Notes: generated by a model not told the origin, from the letters alone. Shown: positions 39,226-48,709, counted from the stretch's first letter. The stretch is 64,000 nucleotides of DNA from Enterobacter vonholyi (GCF_008364555.1 NZ_VTUC01000004.1:224724-288723), one strand, 5' to 3'. Numbers and translations: made by a program.

Positions 39226-40464
39226 ATGCAGGAACGACAGGACACCGGCAGCGATGCCGCGTTTACCGGGGCCAGTAGCAACAATCAGCTGGTGGCGGCC
39301 GCCAATCCGCTGCTCAATGCGATTCCGCAGATCCGTCATTCGGTCTCCCATGACGATCAGGTGGCGTTACGCCAGCGCCTGATCGATGAAATTCGCCGTT
39401 TTGAAGTCCGCTGCCAGCAGGCAGGGCTGCCCTACGAAGTGATCGTCGGGGCACGTTACTGCCTGTGTACGGCGCTCGACGAGGCCGCCGCGCTCACCCC
39501 CTGGGGCAGCAGCGGCGTCTGGTCCAGCAACGGTCTGCTGGTGACGTTCCATAACGAAACCTGGGGCGGCGAGAAGTTCTTCCAGCTGCTGGCGCGCCTG
39601 TCGCAAAACCCGCGCGAGCATATTCTGCTGCTGGAGATGATCAACTACTGCCTGCTGCTGGGCTTCGAGGGACGCTATCGGGTTCTGGATAATGGCCGCA
39701 CCCAGCTTGAGACCATCAAGCAGCGGCTGTGGCAGATGATCCGCGGCGTGCGCGGCAGCTATCCGCCGCCGCTTTCTCCCCATCCGGAAGATCGTCCCGT
39801 GCTGCGTAAGCTCTGGCGGCCGATGGTTCCCCTGTGGGCCTGCGTGGCGCTGGCCGGGTTTATCGCCTGTCTCTTCTATATCGTGCTTAACTGGCGTCTT
39901 GGCGACAGCACCAACCCGGTGCTGGCGAAGATTTACCAGTCCCAGCTGCCGGAAACCACTATTCAGCAACCGGCCCGTCAGCTACCGGCGGTGCTTAACC
40001 TTCGCGGCTTCCTGAAACCGGAGATCGAGGCTGGCCTCGTCGCGGTGAAAGACGAAGCGGATCGCAGCGTCGTTATCCTGAAAGGCGACGGGCTGTTTGC
40101 CTCTGCCTCGACCGTCGTGCGCGACCGTTATGAACCGGTCATCAACCGCATTGCGCAGGCGATGAATAACGTCAGCGGCAAAATTCTGGTGGTGGGCTAC
40201 AGCGACAACGTGCCGATCCGCAGCGCGCGCTTTGCCTCCAACTATGAACTCTCTCTGGAACGCGCCCGCTCGGTACAAAAAATGCTGCAGGGAAGCCTCT
40301 CTCAGCCTGGCCGCGTGAAAGCGGAAGGGCGGGGCGAGATTAACCCGGTGGCCCCGAACACGACGCCTGAAAACCGCGCCCGTAACCGCCGTGTGGAAAT
40401 TACTCTGCTGGTGTCGCCTGAAAACACTCAGGCCGAGCTGAACGGATTGCCGCAAGGAAACTAA
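39226..40464 (+). CDS. tssL: T6SS inner-membrane protein TssL with C-terminal OmpA domain
   Basis: This 412-residue TssL has the cytoplasmic DotU domain (about residues 25-180, with YCLCTALDEAAALTPWG and LLLGFEGRYRV). A single transmembrane helix is at about 202-222. Its periplasmic C-terminus is an OmpA/MotB-type peptidoglycan-binding domain (ILVVGYSDNVPIRSARFASN and LSLERARSVQKML, about 285-400). This is the 'specialised' TssL that anchors the complex to the cell wall by itself, so no separate TagL is needed. It is tightly linked to tssM, three bases downstream. Confidence 0.95.
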   Translation: MQERQDTGSDAAFTGASSNNQLVAAANPLLNAIPQIRHSVSHDDQVALRQRLIDEIRRFEVRCQQAGLPYEVIVGARYCLCTALDEAAALTPWGSSGVWSSNGLLVTFHNETWGGEKFFQLLARLSQNPREHILLLEMINYCLLLGFEGRYRVLDNGRTQLETIKQRLWQMIRGVRGSYPPPLSPHPEDRPVLRKLWRPMVPLWACVALAGFIACLFYIVLNWRLGDSTNPVLAKIYQSQLPETTIQQPARQLPAVLNLRGFLKPEIEAGLVAVKDEADRSVVILKGDGLFASASTVVRDRYEPVINRIAQAMNNVSGKILVVGYSDNVPIRSARFASNYELSLERARSVQKMLQGSLSQPGRVKAEGRGEINPVAPNTTPENRARNRRVEITLLVSPENTQAELNGLPQGN

Positions 40465-40467
40465 GGA

Positions 40468-43400
40468 ATGCTGACGACTCTTCTTTCCATACTGACTAAC
40501 CGCATTCTGTGGAGCTTCCTCGGCGTAACGGCGCTTGCGGCGGTGATCTGGATGATTGGTCCTCTGTTGTCCATCGTGGACACCCGACCGCTTGAATCTG
40601 AACAGAACCGTATTATCAGCATTGCCGTGGTCTATCTGCTCTGGGCACAGGGCCACATTCTGCCGCGCCTGTATAATGCCTGGCTGAACCGCAAGCTGAT
40701 GGACAAGCTCAAGGAGAACACCGCCAGCCAGGAAGCGGCGGATCCGCAGAAGCGACTGAACAGCGAGGAGCAGATCCTCGCCAGCCGCTTTGATGAAGCC
40801 GCGCAGATGCTTAAAAAAGCGCACTTCAGCAAAGCGGGCCAGGGCGCCCAGTGGACGCAGCGCTTCAGCACGCAATATCTCTATCAGCTGCCGTGGTACG
40901 TCATTATCGGCGCGCCGGGATCGGGTAAAACCACGGCGCTGGTCAACTCCGGGCTGCAGTTCCCGCTGGCCGATCGCTTCGGTAAGACCGCGCTGCGGGG
41001 CATTGGCGGTACGCGTAACTGCGACTGGTGGTTTACCAATGAAGCGGTGCTGCTGGACACGGCGGGCCGCTATACCACTCAGGAGAGCGAGCAGGCGCAG
41101 GATGCCGGTGAGTGGCTGCAGTTCATGGGGTTACTGCGCAAGTACCGTCGCCGCCAGCCGATCAACGGCGTCATCGTCACGATCAGCATTTCGGACCTGC
41201 TGACCCAGTCTGCCGAGGCGTCCCGCCAACAGGCGGTGAACCTGCGCCAGCGCCTGTCCGAGCTGCATGAACAGCTGGGTATCCGCTTCCCGGTCTACGT
41301 GATGGTGACCAAGGCCGACCTGCTTAAAGGCTTCCGCGCCTGGTTTGCCGACTACGATAAAGCGCAGCGCGACCAGATCTGGGGCTTTACGCTGCCGTGG
41401 GAGCAAACCAAACACGCCGATTACGACCTGATGGGCAACTTCCAGCAGGAGTTTTCTCTGCTCCAGCAGCGCCTCGATGCCGGGCTGCCGGAAACCATGC
41501 TGAAAGAGCATGACGCGAAAACCCGCGCGGAAGCGTATCTCTTCCCGCAGGAGTTCGCCGCGCTGCGTCCGCTGCTGGCGGACTACCTGAGCACGGTATT
41601 CGCCCGCTCCAACTTTGAAACCGAGTTCTCTCCGCGCGGGATCTACTTCGCAAGCGGGACGCAGGAAGGCATGCCGTTTGACCGCGTGATGGGCGAACTG
41701 AACCGCGCGCTGTCGCTGCCGGAAGGGGGAGAGGCGGATAACTGGGATTCGGTCAGCAAAGAAGCGCCTATCCCGGGGGCAAAAGGCCAGAGTTTCTTCA
41801 TCAAGAACCTGCTGCAAAACGTCATCTTCCAGGAAGCAGGGATCGCCGGGGAAAACCGCTGGTGGGAGCTGCGCAACCGGGCGGTGATCTGGTCCGGCTA
41901 CGCGGCCCTGCTGGCCCTGCTGGTGATCCTGGGCGGTCTGTGGCTGACCAGCTATGCCAAAAACAAGGCCTACCTGGAAGAGGTGGATGCGAAGGTGCCG
42001 CTGCTGGACCAGCAGAGCAAAGCCTTACAGAACCAGACACAGCGTGACCTGTTCGATCTGCTGCCGCTGCTGAACGGTCTGGTTGACCTGCCGAAAAGCG
42101 ACGCGTTTGATGTCAACGATCCGCCGGTATCCCGCCGTATGGGACTCTATCGCGGGGATGACGTCAGCGACGCTTCGCAGTCGCTGTACCAGAAAGCGCT
42201 GGATCAGATGCTGCTGCCTGCCGTTGCCATGCACATCACCACCTGGCTTCGTAACGACAACGGCAGCGATGTGGAATACAGCTATGAAGCGCTGAAAGCC
42301 TATCAGATGCTCTATCAGCCAAAGCACTACGACGGTAAATTCCTGCATTCGTGGGTGATGCTCAACCTGCAGCGGAATCTGCCGCAGAACGTCACGAAGG
42401 CGCAGCTGCAGCAGCTTGAATGGCACCTGACGCAGCTGCTGGAGCCGAAGATTCAGGCCTCGCCGTACGCGCAGGACGAATCGCTGGTTGCCCGCGAAAG
42501 GGCGATGATCGGCCAGCAGCCGCTCTCCACGCGGGTGTACGGTCGCCTCAAGCGCCTGCTGGAGCATGATGAAAACCTGAAGCCGGTTTCCCTTTCCGAC
42601 CTGGGCGGGCCGCAGAGCGAGCTGGTATTTTCCCGTAAAAGCGGCAAGCCGGTCAGCGAAGGCGTACCGGGGCTTTATACGCCGGACGGCTACTGGAAAA
42701 GCTTTAACGGCCAGATTGACAGCGTAACCACCGCTCTGCACGAGGACGACGCCTGGGTGCTGGGGGCCGCGACGGTGCAGGAGGATAAACAGCAGATCGA
42801 CAACGCCGTGCGCCAGCTCTACATGCGCGACTTTATCGCGAACTGGGATCGCTTCCTCGCCGACATTCAGCTCAATAACAGCGCCGATCTTTCCCAGCGC
42901 ATCAACACCGCGCGCCTGCTCTCCGGAGCCAACTCGCCGCTGCGCCGTCTGGTGCAGAACCTGAGCCAGGTCCTGACGCTCTCCCGCGATACGCCAGCGC
43001 CGGAAGATGCGGGTAAAGCGCAGGCGCAAAGCAACCGCGCCACCCGCACGCTGGAAGCGCTGTTCAGTAATAATGACAATGCGCCGACGCAGGCCGCCGC
43101 GGTTACCCAGGCGCCGGAGCAGCTGGTGACCGACCATTACGCGCCGATGATTGAGCTGGCCCAGCCGCTGGAGAAGGGCGGGAAGACCATCGTGTTTGAC
43201 GATTTTCTCAAGCAGGTGGATGAGCTGTATCGCTACCTGACCGCCGTGCAGGATGCGGCCAACAGCGGCATGCCGGCGCCGGGCGGGGAGGCGATCAGCC
43301 GCCTGCAGGCCAGCGCCGGTCGTCTGCCGGGAGGGCTGCAAACCATGTTCAGCAACATGGCTGTGGGCGCCAGCAGCGATACCCAGCGTCGTGACCTGGA

Positions 43401-44088
43401 AAACGTACGGAAGCGGATTAACGTTGAAGTGGGCGGGTTCTGCCGCCAGGCAATTGCCGGTCGCTACCCGCTGGTGCGCAGCGCCAGCACCGAGGTCACG
43501 CCTGACGATCTCGCGCGCATGTTTGCGCCGGGGACCGGGCTGATGGATACCTTCTTTCGCGATAACCTGACCAGCAAAGTGGACACCACCCAGGCAAACT
43601 GGCGCTTTATGCCGGGCATCGACGGTAAAACGCTGCCGGGCAGTGAAGGGTTGCTGAGACCGTTCCAGCAGGCCCAGTCGATTCGCGACGCCTTCTTTGC
43701 TAACGGCGCAACCACGCCGTCCTTTAAGGTGACGGTTCGCACCGTGCGAATGGATAACTCCATTCTGAACCTGACGCTGGACGTTGACGGCCAGCTGCTG
43801 CGCTACAGCCACGGCCCGCAGGCCGTGCAGATCATGAACTGGCCGGGGCCGGGCGGCACGAACCAGGTGCGCATGCAGCTGGGGCTGACGAACGGCAGCA
43901 CGGCGACGCTGGTGACCAACGGTTCCTGGGCGCTGAACCGCTTCTTTGATAAAGCGAGCACCAGCCCGGGGGCGGGTAGCCTGAGCCGTCAGGCCACCTT
44001 CAACGTCGACGGACATCAGGTCACGCTGGAGTTTGCGCCAAACAGCATTCGTAACCCGTTCCAGCTTCCCCGTTTCTCATGCCCATAA
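40468..44088 (+). CDS. tssM: T6SS inner-membrane protein TssM (IcmF family)
   Basis: TssM (1206 residues) spans the inner membrane and reaches TssJ through its periplasmic part. Two N-terminal transmembrane helices lie at about 10-35 and 48-68, and a third at about 475-495 (AALLALLVILGGLWLTSYA). The cytoplasmic domain has a complete Walker A, GAPGSGKTT at residues 148-156, so this version should bind nucleotide; many TssM proteins lack it. The periplasmic region ends with the conserved VTLEFAPNSIRNPFQLP. The ribosome-binding site AAGGA is nine bases upstream. No frameshift or truncation is seen. Confidence 0.96.
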   Translation: MLTTLLSILTNRILWSFLGVTALAAVIWMIGPLLSIVDTRPLESEQNRIISIAVVYLLWAQGHILPRLYNAWLNRKLMDKLKENTASQEAADPQKRLNSEEQILASRFDEAAQMLKKAHFSKAGQGAQWTQRFSTQYLYQLPWYVIIGAPGSGKTTALVNSGLQFPLADRFGKTALRGIGGTRNCDWWFTNEAVLLDTAGRYTTQESEQAQDAGEWLQFMGLLRKYRRRQPINGVIVTISISDLLTQSAEASRQQAVNLRQRLSELHEQLGIRFPVYVMVTKADLLKGFRAWFADYDKAQRDQIWGFTLPWEQTKHADYDLMGNFQQEFSLLQQRLDAGLPETMLKEHDAKTRAEAYLFPQEFAALRPLLADYLSTVFARSNFETEFSPRGIYFASGTQEGMPFDRVMGELNRALSLPEGGEADNWDSVSKEAPIPGAKGQSFFIKNLLQNVIFQEAGIAGENRWWELRNRAVIWSGYAALLALLVILGGLWLTSYAKNKAYLEEVDAKVPLLDQQSKALQNQTQRDLFDLLPLLNGLVDLPKSDAFDVNDPPVSRRMGLYRGDDVSDASQSLYQKALDQMLLPAVAMHITTWLRNDNGSDVEYSYEALKAYQMLYQPKHYDGKFLHSWVMLNLQRNLPQNVTKAQLQQLEWHLTQLLEPKIQASPYAQDESLVARERAMIGQQPLSTRVYGRLKRLLEHDENLKPVSLSDLGGPQSELVFSRKSGKPVSEGVPGLYTPDGYWKSFNGQIDSVTTALHEDDAWVLGAATVQEDKQQIDNAVRQLYMRDFIANWDRFLADIQLNNSADLSQRINTARLLSGANSPLRRLVQNLSQVLTLSRDTPAPEDAGKAQAQSNRATRTLEALFSNNDNAPTQAAAVTQAPEQLVTDHYAPMIELAQPLEKGGKTIVFDDFLKQVDELYRYLTAVQDAANSGMPAPGGEAISRLQASAGRLPGGLQTMFSNMAVGASSDTQRRDLENVRKRINVEVGGFCRQAIAGRYPLVRSASTEVTPDDLARMFAPGTGLMDTFFRDNLTSKVDTTQANWRFMPGIDGKTLPGSEGLLRPFQQAQSIRDAFFANGATTPSFKVTVRTVRMDNSILNLTLDVDGQLLRYSHGPQAVQIMNWPGPGGTNQVRMQLGLTNGSTATLVTNGSWALNRFFDKASTSPGAGSLSRQATFNVDGHQVTLEFAPNSIRNPFQLPRFSCP

Positions 44089-44104
44089 CCGCAAGGACAG
44101 CCGT

Positions 44105-44821
44105 ATGACGAATACCCCTGCGATGAACCGCTACAGCTGGTATGGCAAGTTACCCAGCGCCGGAGATTTTTTGCAGCGTCGCTTTCCTGACACTTTACAG
44201 CGCCAGTGGTCACACTGGTTCCAGGTCGGTCTGCTGGCCTGGCAGCAGGAAGAGCAGCGCAGCGGCGAGCGCCAGTTTCAAAAAGCGCCAGTCTGGAATT
44301 TTGTGGTACCGCCCATGCTGGGCAGCCAGATGATCCAGATGGGCTGTCTGCTGCCCGGCCGCGACAGCGTTGGCCGACAGTATCCTGTTTGCCTTCAGCT
44401 GAGCTTCGCGCCGTCCGAATGGTCGACCAGCCTGCTCAGCCAGGCCGAAAGCTGGTATCAGCAGATTGGGCGCCTGGGGCTGCACGCGGTGCGCAACAGT
44501 TTTTCCGCCTCGCAGCTCGACGAAATGCTGATGACCATTCCGGCGCCGCAGCCGGTCGAGCCGCAAAAGCGTTCCGACATACTTGATGTGATTGGCTATG
44601 ACGAGGACGGCCAGAGCACGCTTGGCTGGCCTCAGGCGGCTGAATGTTTTGATCCTCTGCGTCAGACCAGCTACTGGTGGACCAACCGCTGCGACGGCTA
44701 CCCGCTGTACACCCACGTGCACAGCGGTAACTTTACCGGGCAGCTTTTCACCCTGCTGTTCGACCCGGCAGGGGGCGCTCGTCCGGGCCGTCACGGTCTC
44801 TATCCGCCTATGTTTGAATAA
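44105..44821 (+). CDS. tagF: T6SS post-translational regulator TagF
   Basis: TagF (238 residues) is the negative regulator of T6SS assembly that acts independently of, or together with, the PpkA/PppA/Fha switch. The family start (YSWYGKLPSAGDFLQRRFP) and GCLLPGRDSVGRQYPV are conserved. I chose the ATG at 44105, with AAGGAC before it; the open frame upstream overlaps tssM. In Pseudomonas TagF acts by binding Fha; an fha gene is present here (50452). It lies between tssM and tssA. Confidence 0.9.
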   Translation: MTNTPAMNRYSWYGKLPSAGDFLQRRFPDTLQRQWSHWFQVGLLAWQQEEQRSGERQFQKAPVWNFVVPPMLGSQMIQMGCLLPGRDSVGRQYPVCLQLSFAPSEWSTSLLSQAESWYQQIGRLGLHAVRNSFSASQLDEMLMTIPAPQPVEPQKRSDILDVIGYDEDGQSTLGWPQAAECFDPLRQTSYWWTNRCDGYPLYTHVHSGNFTGQLFTLLFDPAGGARPGRHGLYPPMFE

Positions 44822-44832
44822 GCAGGGATCTC

Positions 44833-45849
44833 ATGAATATCGAAGAATTTCTCGCGCCAATAAGTCCCGAAAAACCCTGTGGCGAAAACCTGGAGTACGA
44901 CGCCGAATTCCAGAGCATGAATCAGGCAAGTCTTGGGAAAGCGGAACAGCAGTTTGGCGACACCATTATTCCGGCAGAACCAGCTGACTGGAACACGGTG
45001 GAAAAATACGCCATCAGCCTGCTGACCCGCACCAAAGATCTTCGCGTCCTGCTGGCGTTAACCCATGCCTGGACCCGCCGTCGCGGGCTGGCGGGCTACG
45101 CGGACGGATTGCTGCTGGTGCAGGAGGCGATCGCCCGCTACTGGGAGCCGCTCTATCCGCTGCTGGAAGAGTATGGCGAAACCGACCCGTTCTACCGCAT
45201 TAACGCCCTGGCAGGGCTGAGCGATAAGTCCGACCTCACCATCGCCGTGCGTAACGCCTCGCTGCTGCGTTCAAACGGCGATGAAATTTCGCTCCGGGAT
45301 GCTCAGGCCCTGCTGGACGGCAGTAAAACCGAATGCCCGGACTATCCCGGCGGGCGTCCACGGCTGATTGACGAGCTGGCCCGCGGCGACCAGCCGGGGA
45401 CCGCAGCGGTTATCGTCATCAACGAACGGCTGCTGGCTATTCGCGAGCTGCTCACCGGGCATCTCGGTGAAAGCGGCGTGCCCGAGATGGAGCAGTTGCT
45501 TAAAACCGTCGGACTGGTAGCAAGCGCGTGTCAGGTAACCGACATCAGCAAGCTGCTGCCGAACCGTGAGGCGCATGCAGAACCACAGGCAGAGCAGCCG
45601 TCGTCGGCAGCGCAGCCCGCTCAGCCGGTCACCGACTGGCGCAGCGTGCAGGTCACCAGCCGCGCCGACGCGCAGCTGATGCTGGAAAAAGCAAAACAGT
45701 ATTTTGCGCAGTACGAACCGAGCCACCCCGCACCGCTGATGATTGAACGGGTGCAGCGGCTGTCAGAACTCAACTTTATGGACATTATTCGCGACCTGGC
45801 GCCAGACGGCGTTAACCAACTTGAAAACATCTTTGGGCGCCGCGAATAA
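44833..45849 (+). CDS. tssA: T6SS baseplate/sheath cap protein TssA
   Basis: TssA (338 residues) primes the baseplate and guides tube and sheath growth. The N-terminal ImpA domain is clear (FLAPISPEKPCGENLEYDAEFQSM and DWNTVEKYAISLLTRTKDLRVLLALT). A linker rich in alanine, proline and glutamine (about residues 250-275) leads to a C-terminal domain ending in ERVQRLSELNFMDIIRDLAP. That C-terminal motif marks the short-type TssA that ends with the VasJ-like region. AGGGA precedes the ATG. It is followed 75 bp later by tssB. Confidence 0.92.
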   Translation: MNIEEFLAPISPEKPCGENLEYDAEFQSMNQASLGKAEQQFGDTIIPAEPADWNTVEKYAISLLTRTKDLRVLLALTHAWTRRRGLAGYADGLLLVQEAIARYWEPLYPLLEEYGETDPFYRINALAGLSDKSDLTIAVRNASLLRSNGDEISLRDAQALLDGSKTECPDYPGGRPRLIDELARGDQPGTAAVIVINERLLAIRELLTGHLGESGVPEMEQLLKTVGLVASACQVTDISKLLPNREAHAEPQAEQPSSAAQPAQPVTDWRSVQVTSRADAQLMLEKAKQYFAQYEPSHPAPLMIERVQRLSELNFMDIIRDLAPDGVNQLENIFGRRE

Positions 45850-45924
45850 CGCGTCCAGGCATTATGACGACAGGCATGGAGCCTGCCGTTTCACCTTCAC
45901 CGCGCATCTTTGATGGAGAACATC

Positions 45925-46449
45925 ATGGCAATGAGTAACAGTGGGCAGAAATTCATCGCACGTAACCGTGCCCCCCGCGTGCAGATCGAGTACGACGTAG
46001 AGATCTACGGTGCAGAACGTAAGATTCAGCTGCCGTTTGTGATGGGCGTCATGGCCGATCTGGTCGGTAAACCGGTTGAAAACCTGCCGGCCGTCGACGA
46101 GCGTAAATTCCTCGAAATCGACATCGATAACTTTGACGAACGCATGAAGGCGCTTAAGCCGCGCGTGGCGTTCCAGGTGGATAACACCCTGACCGGCGAA
46201 GGTAAGCTCAACGTAGATCTGACCTTCGACAGCATGGACGACTTCCTGCCGGATGCGGTGGCCCGCAAGGTTGAGCCGCTGAACAAGCTGCTGGAAGCGC
46301 GTACCCAGCTTTCCAACCTGCTGACCTATATGGACGGCAAAAACGGTGCGGAAGAGCTGATCGCTAAAATTCTGCAGGATCCGACGCTGCTCAAATCCCT
46401 GAGCCAGTTGCCGAAAAATGACGAAAGTGCGAAAGGTAGAGAGGAATAA
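45925..46449 (+). CDS. tssB: T6SS contractile sheath small subunit TssB
   Basis: TssB (174 residues) forms with TssC the contractile sheath. The conserved VQIEYDVEIYGAERKIQLPFVMGVMADL and FEIDIDNFDERM-type motif (FLEIDIDNFDERMKALKPRV) are present. I chose the ATG at 45925, with GGAG six bases upstream; TTG and ATG codons earlier in frame would overlap this ribosome-binding site. It ends three bases before tssC, as expected for stoichiometric partners. Confidence 0.96.
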   Translation: MAMSNSGQKFIARNRAPRVQIEYDVEIYGAERKIQLPFVMGVMADLVGKPVENLPAVDERKFLEIDIDNFDERMKALKPRVAFQVDNTLTGEGKLNVDLTFDSMDDFLPDAVARKVEPLNKLLEARTQLSNLLTYMDGKNGAEELIAKILQDPTLLKSLSQLPKNDESAKGREE

Positions 46450-46452
46450 TCG

Positions 46453-47952
46453 ATGAGCAACCAGACTCAACAACACGAGCAGCAGGCGGGTCAGGCGTTC
46501 AGCCAGGATGAATTCAGCGCGCTGCTGAACAAAGAGTTCCGCCCGAAAACCGACCAGGCGCGTTCCGCCGTCGAAAGCGCGGTCAAAACCCTGGCGCAGC
46601 AGGCGCTGGAAAATACCGTCACCTTCTCGAACGATACCTACCGTACCATTCAGAACCTGATTGCCGGTATCGACGAGCAGCTTTCGCAGCAGGTAAACCA
46701 GATCATTCACCACGAAGAGTTTCAGAAGCTGGAGAGCGCCTGGCGCGGTCTGAGCTACCTGGTGAACAACACTGAAACTGACGAGATGCTGAAGATCCGC
46801 TTTATGAGCATCTCCAAGCAGGAGCTGGGCCGTACCCTGAAGCGCTTCAAGGGCGTGGGCTGGGACCAGAGCCCGATCTTCAAGAAGATCTACGAGCAGG
46901 AGTACGGTCAGTTCGGCGGCGAACCGTTTGGCTGCATCGTCGGCGACTACTACTTCGACCACAGCCCGCAGGACGTTGAGCTGCTGGGTGAGATGGCGCG
47001 CATCGGCTCTGCAGCGCACTGTCCGTTTATCACCGGTACCGCCCCGGGCGTGATGCAGATGGAATCCTGGCAGGAGCTGGCTAACCCGCGCGACCTGACC
47101 AAGATCTTCCAGAACACCGAATACGCCGCCTGGCGTTCGCTGCGTGAATCCGAAGATGCCCGCTATCTGGGTCTGGTGATGCCGCGCTTCCTGTCGCGCC
47201 TGCCGTACGGCATTCGCACCAACCCGGTCGACAGCTTTGACTTTGAAGAGCAGACCGACGGCGCGAACCACAACAGCTACTCGTGGGCGAACGCAGCGTA
47301 TGCGATGGCCGCCAACATCAACCGCTCCTTCAAAGAGTACGGCTGGTGCACCTCGATTCGCGGCGTGGAGTCCGGCGGGGCGGTGGAAAACCTGCCGTGC
47401 CACACCTTCCCGAGCGATGACGGCGGCGTAGACATGAAGTGCCCGACCGAGATCGCCATCAGCGATCGTCGTGAAGCCGAGCTGGCGAAAAACGGCTTTA
47501 TGCCGCTGGTTCACCGCAAAAACTCCGACTTTGCCGCCTTCATCGGCGCGCAGTCTCTGCAGAAACCGGCGGAGTACCACGACCCGGATGCCACCGCCAA
47601 CGCGCGCCTGGCATCACGCCTGCCGTACCTTTTCGCCTGCTGCCGCTTTGCCCACTACCTGAAGTGCATCGTGCGCGACAAAATCGGCTCCTTCCGCGAG
47701 CGCGAAGAGATGGAGCGCTGGCTGAACGACTGGGTGATGAACTACGTGGACGGTGACCCGGCTAACTCCTCCCAGGAGACCAAGTCCCGTAAACCGCTGG
47801 CGGCTGCGGAAGTGCAGGTGCAGGAGATTGAGGACAACCCGGGATACTACGCCGCGAAGTTCTTCCTGCGCCCACACTACCAGCTGGAAGGTCTGACCGT
47901 TTCTCTGCGTCTGGTATCTAAACTGCCGTCGCTGAAGACGAAAGACGCGTGA
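46453..47952 (+). CDS. tssC: T6SS contractile sheath large subunit TssC
   Basis: TssC (499 residues) is the main sheath protein. The sequence is typical and highly conserved, for example LESAWRGLSYLVNNTETDEMLKIR, GDYYFDHSPQDVELLGEMARIG, FLSRLPYGIRTNPVDSFDFEEQ and the C-terminal FFLRPHYQLEGLTVSLRLVSKLP. It follows tssB directly. A strong hairpin follows its stop and marks the edge of the effector cassette. Confidence 0.97.
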   Translation: MSNQTQQHEQQAGQAFSQDEFSALLNKEFRPKTDQARSAVESAVKTLAQQALENTVTFSNDTYRTIQNLIAGIDEQLSQQVNQIIHHEEFQKLESAWRGLSYLVNNTETDEMLKIRFMSISKQELGRTLKRFKGVGWDQSPIFKKIYEQEYGQFGGEPFGCIVGDYYFDHSPQDVELLGEMARIGSAAHCPFITGTAPGVMQMESWQELANPRDLTKIFQNTEYAAWRSLRESEDARYLGLVMPRFLSRLPYGIRTNPVDSFDFEEQTDGANHNSYSWANAAYAMAANINRSFKEYGWCTSIRGVESGGAVENLPCHTFPSDDGGVDMKCPTEIAISDRREAELAKNGFMPLVHRKNSDFAAFIGAQSLQKPAEYHDPDATANARLASRLPYLFACCRFAHYLKCIVRDKIGSFREREEMERWLNDWVMNYVDGDPANSSQETKSRKPLAAAEVQVQEIEDNPGYYAAKFFLRPHYQLEGLTVSLRLVSKLPSLKTKDA

Positions 47953-47958
47953 TGATGA

Positions 47959-47982
47959 GTGCCGGCCCTGGAGGGTCGGCAC
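47959..47982. other. Strong hairpin after tssC
   Basis: GTGCCGGCCC and GGGTCGGCAC pair with one G-U wobble around a TGGA loop. No U-run follows, so it more likely protects the tssBC message or reduces read-through than fully terminates. Confidence 0.6.
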
Positions 47983-48007
47983 CATTTCGGTGAATACGAG
48001 ATAGCTA

Positions 48008-48241
48008 ATGAATTTGACTGTGAAAGCGTTAATACGAAAATTCATCAGCTATTTAACCGTTTATATATTGCTAATAATTTCATTTATGCTGTTTGTGGCG
48101 GTATCCGGCTACTATCTGTTTATCTTTGACTGGCCGGAAGATGTTCCGCGAATCGCAATGCATGGATTCTTATGTGCTGGACTTAATGCATTAGCGATAG
48201 GGATATACGTTGTCGCAGAAAAATGGAAAGATAAAAGTTAG
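48008..48241 (+). CDS. Small two-helix membrane protein of the T6SS cassette
   Basis: This 77-residue protein has two hydrophobic segments (about 13-36 and 50-70) with a charged loop, DWPEDVPRIA, between them. I do not recognise a family. It starts with ATG after a weak GAGA site. Its DNA is visibly more AT-rich than the flanking tss genes. It occupies the place, right before a Tai4-like immunity gene, where the amidase effector tae4 would be expected; it is far too small to be that enzyme. It could be an immunity protein for another toxin or an inner-membrane accessory; function unknown. Confidence 0.65.
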   Translation: MNLTVKALIRKFISYLTVYILLIISFMLFVAVSGYYLFIFDWPEDVPRIAMHGFLCAGLNALAIGIYVVAEKWKDKS

Positions 48242-48289
48242 TATTTTGGTCGGACTGATGCGCTGTGGTTCTATGACAAAGGATATAAG

Positions 48290-48709
48290 GTGAAGCATTT
48301 CTGTTTTTTCCTCGCATTTATGACTTTTTATGTGTGTGCTGGAAATAACTATCCTGATTTTTATCAGCAGCAAACATACCGGCAGGTTTTAAAAGATTTA
48401 GTTCTGTCGCGCTGTCTTGCTCAGGTGGCAGATAAAGGCAGTCAGTTTTCTGCTGATGCGGCCCGAAGTGCGAGCGCATTTATTGAGTGGATACCTTTTG
48501 ATGCAGAAAATGGCACGGATAAAGTGAATGCTCTCATCGGAAAATATAAAAATCAAATTAATGGTTTTCATTCAGAGCGAAAACCCGATGTCAAAGGTGT
48601 AACTTTAAACTGTCTACGTCTTTATCATAGCGACGAACTGAACAAACTGGTTCCGCAAGTCATCATTGGCGATCCTGATCGTAGCTGGATCCAGGATAAC
48701 CCAGAGTAG
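48290..48709 (+). CDS. Tai4-like T6SS immunity protein (no cognate effector adjacent)
   Basis: This 139-residue protein has a short signal peptide (residues 1-17) and a small helical domain. YRQVLKDLVLSRCLAQVADKG, a conserved cysteine pair (C42 and C108) and TLNCLRLYHSDELNKLVPQV recall Tai4, the periplasmic inhibitor of the Tae4 peptidoglycan amidase known in Enterobacter and Salmonella. The assignment is by pattern only. No Tae4-like amidase is encoded beside it. The start is a GTG with AAAGGA upstream. An orphan immunity gene protects against sister cells that still carry the toxin; that is inference. The DNA is AT-rich compared with core genes. Confidence 0.65.
   Translation: MKHFCFFLAFMTFYVCAGNNYPDFYQQQTYRQVLKDLVLSRCLAQVADKGSQFSADAARSASAFIEWIPFDAENGTDKVNALIGKYKNQINGFHSERKPDVKGVTLNCLRLYHSDELNKLVPQVIIGDPDRSWIQDNPE

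Noticed and set aside
42025..44016. 663-codon open frame on the minus strand opposite tssM
   Set aside because: It lies wholly inside tssM on the other strand, its protein is arginine/histidine/glutamine-rich as in antisense frames of high-GC genes, and it has no recognisable motif.
45862..47580. 572-codon open frame on the minus strand opposite tssB/tssC
   Set aside because: It is antisense to highly conserved sheath genes and shows no family motif; codon bias of tssBC explains the open frame.
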